A stretch of DNA of 8,548 bases from Myxococcota bacterium. GTDB lineage: Bacteria > Myxococcota > Polyangia > GCA-2747355 > JAKLHH01. The translations under genes and the position numbers were made by a program. The notes beneath the pieces were generated by a model that saw only the letters and a program-made list of their open reading frames with translations, did no database searches and was not told the origin of the DNA. The stretch covers positions 1 through 8,548 of the forward strand of contig JAKLHH010000261.1 in the NCBI GenBank assembly GCA_022710245.1, written 5' to 3'. Positions 1-5,800 of the stretch are shown one piece after another; positions within the stretch are counted from its first letter, which is position 1, and every line of letters starts with the position of its first letter.

Positions 1-570
1 ATCGAACCACGCCCTGACGTGCCCCGCGCGGTCGAACTTGAAGTTGTAGACGCCCTGGTCGACGAGCATCCCTGGCAGGAGCTTCTGCGCGCGCCCGGTC
101 ACCACCACCATCTCGGCCATCGCCGTATGCTGCGCCGCCGCCGAGAGGTGGTCCCAGTCCCGGCCCATGGCCCAGCGCTGGTCGACGCGCCCCGGCGCCG
201 GCGACCAGGTGCGCGGCAGCAGGTCGCGCAGCGCGGGGTCCTGCTTCAGCGTCAGGTAGGCGCGCAGGGTCTCGCGCGCGACCAGCGCGCGGTCGCGAGC
301 GCTGAGCTTGCCGTGGCGCTCGGCCAGCCAGGCCGGGTAGCTGATCCACTGCTCGGGCGGCAGCGCCTGCTTCGCGATCAGCTTGGCGACGACGGGCTTC
401 TCGCGGTGGCGGTAGACGATCGCCGTGCCGCCACGGAGGAGCGGCCGGTAGTCCGGGCTCGTCGCAGGCGAGGGCGGCCGGGGAGGGCGGGCCTGCGCTC
501 CCCCGGCGACGGCCAGCAGGAGCGCGAGGCAGAGGAGGGAGAGGGCGCGGAGCAGTCGTCGAGTCGGCAT
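1..570 (-). CDS. Exported protein with a possible kinase-like fold (C-terminus beyond the window)
   Basis: Seen: 190 codons are open from an ATG at 570 to the window edge, with GAGG (580-577) six bases before the start. Residues 1-27 form a signal peptide: Arg4-5 and Arg8, a Leu/Ala core at about 9-23, and a likely AQA cleavage site at 25-27. A Pro-rich linker follows (29-43). The mature part carries a glycine-containing strand (LLRGGTAIVYRH, 44-55), a Lys in VVAKLI (Lys63), and near the edge D171-x4-N176 followed 14 residues later by D190. Known: these spacings match the P-loop, beta-3 Lys, catalytic Asp/Asn and DFG Asp of protein-kinase-like phosphotransferases. Inferred: an exported kinase or pseudokinase. 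No clear alpha-C Glu is assigned, and the residues after D190 are off the window, so the fold is tentative; it may equally be an unrelated secreted protein. It is probably co-transcribed with the repeat protein that ends 68 bp upstream. Confidence 0.85.
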   Translation of the reverse strand, partial: MPTRRLLRALSLLCLALLLAVAGGAQARPPRPPSPATSPDYRPLLRGGTAIVYRHREKPVVAKLIAKQALPPEQWISYPAWLAERHGKLSARDRALVARETLRAYLTLKQDPALRDLLPRTWSPAPGRVDQRWAMGRDWDHLSAAAQHTAMAEMVVVTGRAQKLLPGMLVDQGVYNFKFDRAGHVRAWFD

Positions 571-638
571 CTCTGGCCTCAGGTGGGTGGTCGAGTCAGC
601 GCGCTTCACGACGGGCCGCGACAAGGGTCAGCTCGCAG

Positions 639-1346
639 CTACTGCGGGCGGACGCTGGAGACGGGCTGCTGCGGGCGGACGCTGGAGACCGGCTTCGACT
701 TCTTGCCGTGCTTGGTGGCCGGCTGCGGCTTCACGCTCGAGATCGGCTGCAGGGGCCGGGCGCTCGAGATGGGCTGGTCGAGGGTGACGGGCATCGCGCT
801 GGAGACCGGCTGGCCGACGCCGGACGGCTTCACGCTGGAGACGGGCTTGCCCTTCTTGCCGTGCTTGCCGCCGGTGGTCGGCTGAGGCCGCACGCTGGAG
901 ATGCGCTTGTCCGCGGGCTGCGGCCTGACGCTCGAGATCGGCTGGTCAGCCGGCTGGGGCTTCACGCTGGAGACGGGCTGATAGGCGGTGGTCGGGCTGG
1001 GCTTCACGCTGGAGACGGGCTGATAGGCGGTGGTCGGGCTGGGCTTCACGCTGGAGACGGGCTGCTGCGGCTTGACGCTGGAGACGGGCTGCTGGGGCTT
1101 GACGCTGGAGACCGGCTGCTGGGGCTTGCCGCTGGAGATGGGCTGCTGGGGCTTGACGCTGGAGATGGGCTGCTGGGGCTTGACGCTCGAGATGGGCTGC
1201 TGGGGCTTGACGCTCGAGATCGGCTGCGGCCGGACGCTGGAGACCGGCTGCCGCTTGGCCTCGGCGTGGGCGCCGAGACAGGTGAGGGCGACCGCGAGCG
1301 AGGCGATGAGGGTGCGCTTGGTGTTCGTGGTGTTCATGGTGTTCAT
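639..1346 (-). CDS. Exported Pro/Ser-rich repeat protein, 18 x P-[VI]-S-S motif
   Basis: I do not recognise this family. The 235-aa product starts with a signal peptide (MNTMNTTNTKRTLIASLAVA, then LTCLGAHA, with likely cleavage after AHA or AEA at about residues 26-30). The rest is almost wholly repeats: 18 copies of [VI]-S-S, nearly all preceded by Pro and followed by Val-Lys/Arg-Pro. Seven units near the start are the 9-residue QPISSVKPQ type, two are a 14-residue form with SPTTAY, and two linkers are basic (KHGKKGK, KHGKKSK). There is no Cys after the signal peptide and almost no aromatic or acidic residue, so the mature protein should be basic, extended and non-globular. The ATG at 1346 is chosen over an upstream in-frame start at 1538 because an AAAGGAA ribosome site lies six bases ahead of it and a signal peptide follows directly. 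Secretion is well supported. The role is unknown: cell-wall or coat binding, or a multisite Ser phosphorylation substrate, are guesses. Confidence 0.85.
   Translation of the reverse strand: MNTMNTTNTKRTLIASLAVALTCLGAHAEAKRQPVSSVRPQPISSVKPQQPISSVKPQQPISSVKPQQPISSGKPQQPVSSVKPQQPVSSVKPQQPVSSVKPSPTTAYQPVSSVKPSPTTAYQPVSSVKPQPADQPISSVRPQPADKRISSVRPQPTTGGKHGKKGKPVSSVKPSGVGQPVSSAMPVTLDQPISSARPLQPISSVKPQPATKHGKKSKPVSSVRPQQPVSSVRPQ
976..1059. repeat. Perfect 42-bp tandem duplication inside the repeat gene
   Basis: Two copies, 976-1017 and 1018-1059, are identical base for base, including synonymous positions. Each encodes the 14-residue unit QPVSSVKPSPTTAY. Perfect identity suggests a recent duplication or gene conversion. 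Confidence 0.9.
1060..1221. repeat. 27-bp tandem repeat, six units
   Basis: The same pentamer GGCTG recurs at 1060, 1087, 1114, 1141, 1168, 1195 and 1222, an exact 27-bp period. Each unit encodes nine residues of the QPISSVKPQ type. Copies differ at a few positions (CTGGAG versus CTCGAG; GAGATG, GAGACC or GAGACG), including one Val-to-Gly change (unit with SSGKP). The array is therefore older than the adjacent 42-bp duplication but keeps frame and period. Confidence 0.9.
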
Positions 1347-1352
1347 GGTTCG

Positions 1353-1359
1353 TTCCTTT
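1353..1359 (-). promoter_or_regulatory. Ribosome binding site that fixes the repeat-protein start
   Basis: On the minus strand AAAGGAA stands six bases before the ATG at 1346. It is a good Shine-Dalgarno match and rules in this start rather than the upstream ATG at 1538, whose extra 64 residues look non-coding (Arg-rich, no signal peptide at its head). Confidence 0.75.
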
Positions 1360-1565
1360 CGAGGTGTCTTCGTTTCGGTCTTCACCAGGCTGCTTTTGCA
1401 CGGCCTGTGCCGTCCCGCCTCCCGTCGAGATCCGTGTCGTCCGGCGGTGTTCCGGGATCGGGCCGCGGCGTCGTGGTCAGGCAGGGTCCCGCGAAGACAG
1501 GCAATGCCCATCGGAGTCGCGGCCATGAAAAACTGCACAGCAGCCCTCGAGGCTCGCCGGCCCCC

Positions 1566-1630
1566 CGAGGTGCGCCACCAGGGTGCGCCGTCCGGAGCCC
1601 CGAGGTGCCCCGAGGTGCCCCGAGGTGCGA
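1566..1630. repeat. CGAGGTGC direct-repeat cluster with 10-bp phasing
   Basis: CGAGGTGC occurs at 1566, 1601, 1611 and 1621. The last three are contiguous 10-bp units (CGAGGTGCCC, CGAGGTGCCC, CGAGGTGCGA), one helical turn apart. The related GGTGCGCC appears at 1569 and 1582. The array ends about 26 bp before the -10 box of the kinase promoter, where an activator or repressor site would lie. A slipped simple repeat without function is the alternative. Confidence 0.55.
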
Positions 1631-1634
1631 AGGT

Positions 1635-1661
1635 GTGACCAGGGCGGCAAACAGCTATAAT
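1635..1661 (+). promoter_or_regulatory. Promoter of the kinase/TPR operon, probably leaderless
   Basis: A perfect sigma-70 -10 hexamer TATAAT lies at 1656-1661 in otherwise GC-dominated DNA. The best -35 candidate is GTGACC (1635-1640), four of six matches to TTGACA, but with a short 15-bp spacer; nothing better is seen at 16-18 bp, so an activator may help. Transcription would start about 1667-1670, at or just before the ATG at 1670, leaving no room for a Shine-Dalgarno site. Confidence 0.6.
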
Positions 1662-1669
1662 GCCCCACG

Positions 1670-2884
<1,215 letters not shown>

Positions 2885-2896
2885 TGCGGGGGTGTC

Positions 2897-5800
2897 ATGG
2901 ATAGGCCCGCCTGGGAGAGGCTCTTCGCGCAGCTCGAGGTGGAGCTCGAGGCAGCGACCGAGCCGGAGCGCGCGGGGGCGCTGGCCTGCCGCCTCGCGCT
3001 GCTCCACTGGGACGTGGCCGGCGACGCCGCCGCCGCGGCGCGCTGGCTGAGCCGCGCGGAGCCGGCCTACCCGCAGGCGATCGAGCTCAGGCGCCAGCTG
3101 CTCCTCGAGCAGAGCGACGCCGCGGGCGCCGCGCAGCTCCTCGAGGAGCTCGCCGGCACCACGGGGCTCTCCAGCGTCGCCCAGCCGCTCCTCCTCGAGG
3201 CGGCCCTCCTCCGCCTGCTCTGGCTCGGCGACGCCGCTGGCGCCACGAAGAACTGGCAGCGGGCGCGCGGCGGCGAGGTGGAGCCGCAGCTCGCGGCCCT
3301 CGCCGAGCTCGCGCTCGCCGTCGCCGGTGACAGCGAGGGGCTCCTCGAGCTCGCGGCCGCGGCGCCCGCGCCGGCGACCGCCGCGGTCGTCGCGGCGACG
3401 CTCTGGGACCGGCTGCAGCAGGCGGACTCGGCGGCCGTGCTCCTCAGGCAGGCCGGCGCGGCCCAGGAGGACGACCCCTACGTCCTCGAGCTACTCCTCG
3501 AGCTCTCCGCCTGCGAGCCGCGCCCCGCCGAGCGCGCGCGGCTCCTCGAGCAGAAGCTCGCGCTCCTCTCGCGCCACGACGCGAAGGGCGTCGAGGCGCG
3601 CGCGGTGGCCTTCGACCTGGCCCGGCTGCAGAACGACCTCGGCCGCCTCGAGGAGGCGGCGGCGCTGCTGCTGCGAGTCGACCCGCCGGCCGAGGAGGTG
3701 GACGTCACCAGCCCGCAGCTCCCCTCGGTGGTCACCTGGGGGGAGGTGATGCTGTTCACCGCGCGGCGCGAGCTGGCGGCGCGGGCGCACGACGCGGGCG
3801 CGCTGGCGCGCTCGTACCTGGCGCTCGCCGAGTCGTGCCGCGTGCCGCCCTTCGCCAGGGTCTACCGCCTGCGCGCGGCGCAGCTGCTGCGGCTGCAGCC
3901 GGGCACGCGGGATCAGGTGACCACGCTCCTCCAGCGCAACTTCGAGGAGAACCCGGCCGACCCGCACACCGGGCGGGCCCTCGAGGAGCACCGCCTGCGG
4001 CACGGAATGCTGACCGACCTCTGCGGCCAGTACGAGGAGCAGGCGAGCGCGTACCCGGACCTCAAGGGCGTGCTCCTGCACAAGGCGGCGCTGGTCGCCG
4101 AGGCGCACCTGAAGGACCGCGCGCTGGCCGCGAGCCTGCGCCGCGAGGGGCTGGGTCACCTCCCCGATCCCCTGGGGCAGGGCGACCTGCAGCGCCTCTA
4201 CCGGGCGCTCGGCTCCGAGTCGCGGCTGATCGAGGCCTACAGCCGCGAGGCCGACGCGACCGCGGACCAGGCGCTCTCCTCGCTGCTCTTCGGCGCCGTC
4301 GCGGCGCTCCACCTGAAGCTCGAGCAGCTCGGCCCGGCCGAGGCCGCAGCCGGTGAGGCGCTGCGGGCCGCGGCGGAGGACCCGCTCGCCACGGGGCTGC
4401 TGGCGACGATCTACCGGGAGAGCGGCCGCAAGGAGGAGCTGCGCACGCTGCTGCAGCAGCAGCAGGCGACGCTGCGGGCGCCGGCGACGCGGGCCGCCTG
4501 CCTGCGCGAGCAGGCGACGCTCTGCGAGGACCCCGTCGCCGCGGTCGCGCTGCTGATGCAGGCGCGCGAGCTCGCGCCCGACGACCCCGCGATCCTCGGC
4601 GAGCTGGTGGCGCTGGCGGAGGCCGGCGGCCAGGAGGAGGTCGCGGCGCGCTGGGCCGTGCAGCTCGCCAACTCGCTCCACGACCAGCCGGCGCGGGCAG
4701 CCGAGGCGTACCGGCACCTCGGTCGCCTGACGCAGCAGCGCGGCGAGCTGGCGGCGGCGCAGGAGGCCTACGCGCGCGCGGTGGAGCTCGACCCGCAGGC
4801 GCTCGAGCCGCTCCGTGCGCTGGCGGAGCTCTGCCGGCGGCGAGACGATCTCCCTGGCCTCCTCTCCTGGCTGCAGCGCCTGGTCGCCTCCGAGACCGAC
4901 CCGGCCGCGCTCGGCGCAGCGCTCCTCGAGCTCGCCCGCGCCGGGGAGGCGCTCGGCCACGGCCCCGAGGAGGTGCTGCGCGCGTACGTCGAGGCGGCTC
5001 AGGCCGCGGTGCCGCGGCCCGAGGCCGCGAGCGAGCTGGAGCGCGTGGCCCGCGTCGCCGGCCGGCTGGAGGTGCTGGTCGAGGTGCTCGGGGCGCTGCC
5101 GCCGAGCGTCCCCACCCTCGAGCAGCTCGCGCGGGTGCTCGGCGAGCTCCGCGACGTCGAGACGCTCTGCGAGGTGCAGGCGCGGCTGGTCGAGCTCTCC
5201 GCCAGCCCCCTCGAGCGGGCCGACCGCGGCTACGAGCTGGGCCGGCTCCTCGAGTCGCTCGGGCAGAGCGATCAGGCCGCGGGGCAGTACGAGCAGGTCG
5301 TCGCGGAGATGCCGGGTCACCAGCCGGCGCTCCGAGCGCTGCAGCGGATCCACCGCGCGGCGGGTGACAGCGCGGCGCTGGCGCGGGTCCTCCAGCAGGA
5401 GCTCGCCGTCGTCACCGAGCCGTCCCGCCAGGCCGAGATCCTCCTCGACGTCGCGCGAAACCTCGAGGAGAGCGGGCGCCCCGCGGAGGCGGCGGCGCGC
5501 CTGGAGGAGGCGCTGCGGGTGCAGCCGGAGAGCGTCGAGGCGCTCTGGGCGCTGGAGCGGCTCTACGGTGCGGCGGGCCGGCAGCTCGAGCTCGCGCGGG
5601 TGCTGAAGCTCCGCGCCGCGCTGGAGAGCGCGCCGGCCGACAAGTCGGCGCTCTGCCTGCGGGCGGGCGAGCTCTTCGCCGCGGAGGGCCAGTCCGACGC
5701 GGCCGCCGAGCTCCTGCGCGCCGCCTTCGAGCTCGATCCGGCGAACCGCGACGCCTTCACCTGCTACGAGGCGTTCCTCTACGACCGCGACCGCTTCGAC

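Larger units (their letters stand above)
1347..1669. promoter_or_regulatory. Divergent intergenic control region
   Basis: This 323-bp stretch separates the minus-strand exported pair from the plus-strand kinase/TPR pair and must hold both promoters. The right end contains the kinase promoter and a CGAGGTGC repeat cluster. The left end contains the repeat-protein ribosome site, next to a further CGAGGTG at 1360-1366. A short inverted repeat (ACGGC/GCCGT around a four-base loop) lies at 1400-1413 in the presumed leader of the repeat gene. I see no convincing minus-strand -35/-10 pair, no convincing ORF, and no tRNA or other RNA gene. Confidence 0.6.

Noticed and set aside
571..638. Terminator between the two minus-strand genes
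   Set aside because: No GC hairpin followed by a T run on the minus strand was seen, so the two genes are treated as one transcript.
1400..1413. Short inverted repeat ACGGC/GCCGT as a terminator or riboswitch
   Set aside because: The stem is only five bp with no U tract after it on either strand. It is kept only as a note in the intergenic entry.
1347..1538. N-terminal extension of the repeat protein to an ATG at 1538
   Set aside because: The extra 64 residues are unlike an export signal and would bury the clear signal peptide. The internal ATG at 1346 has a strong ribosome site.
1030..1638. Plus-strand frame with periodic LETGCWGLT units, resembling a Cys-rich repeat protein
   Set aside because: It is the antisense image of the 27-bp repeat in the exported protein. 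It has no signal peptide or good ribosome site and continues into non-repetitive Arg/Pro-rich sequence over the intergenic region.
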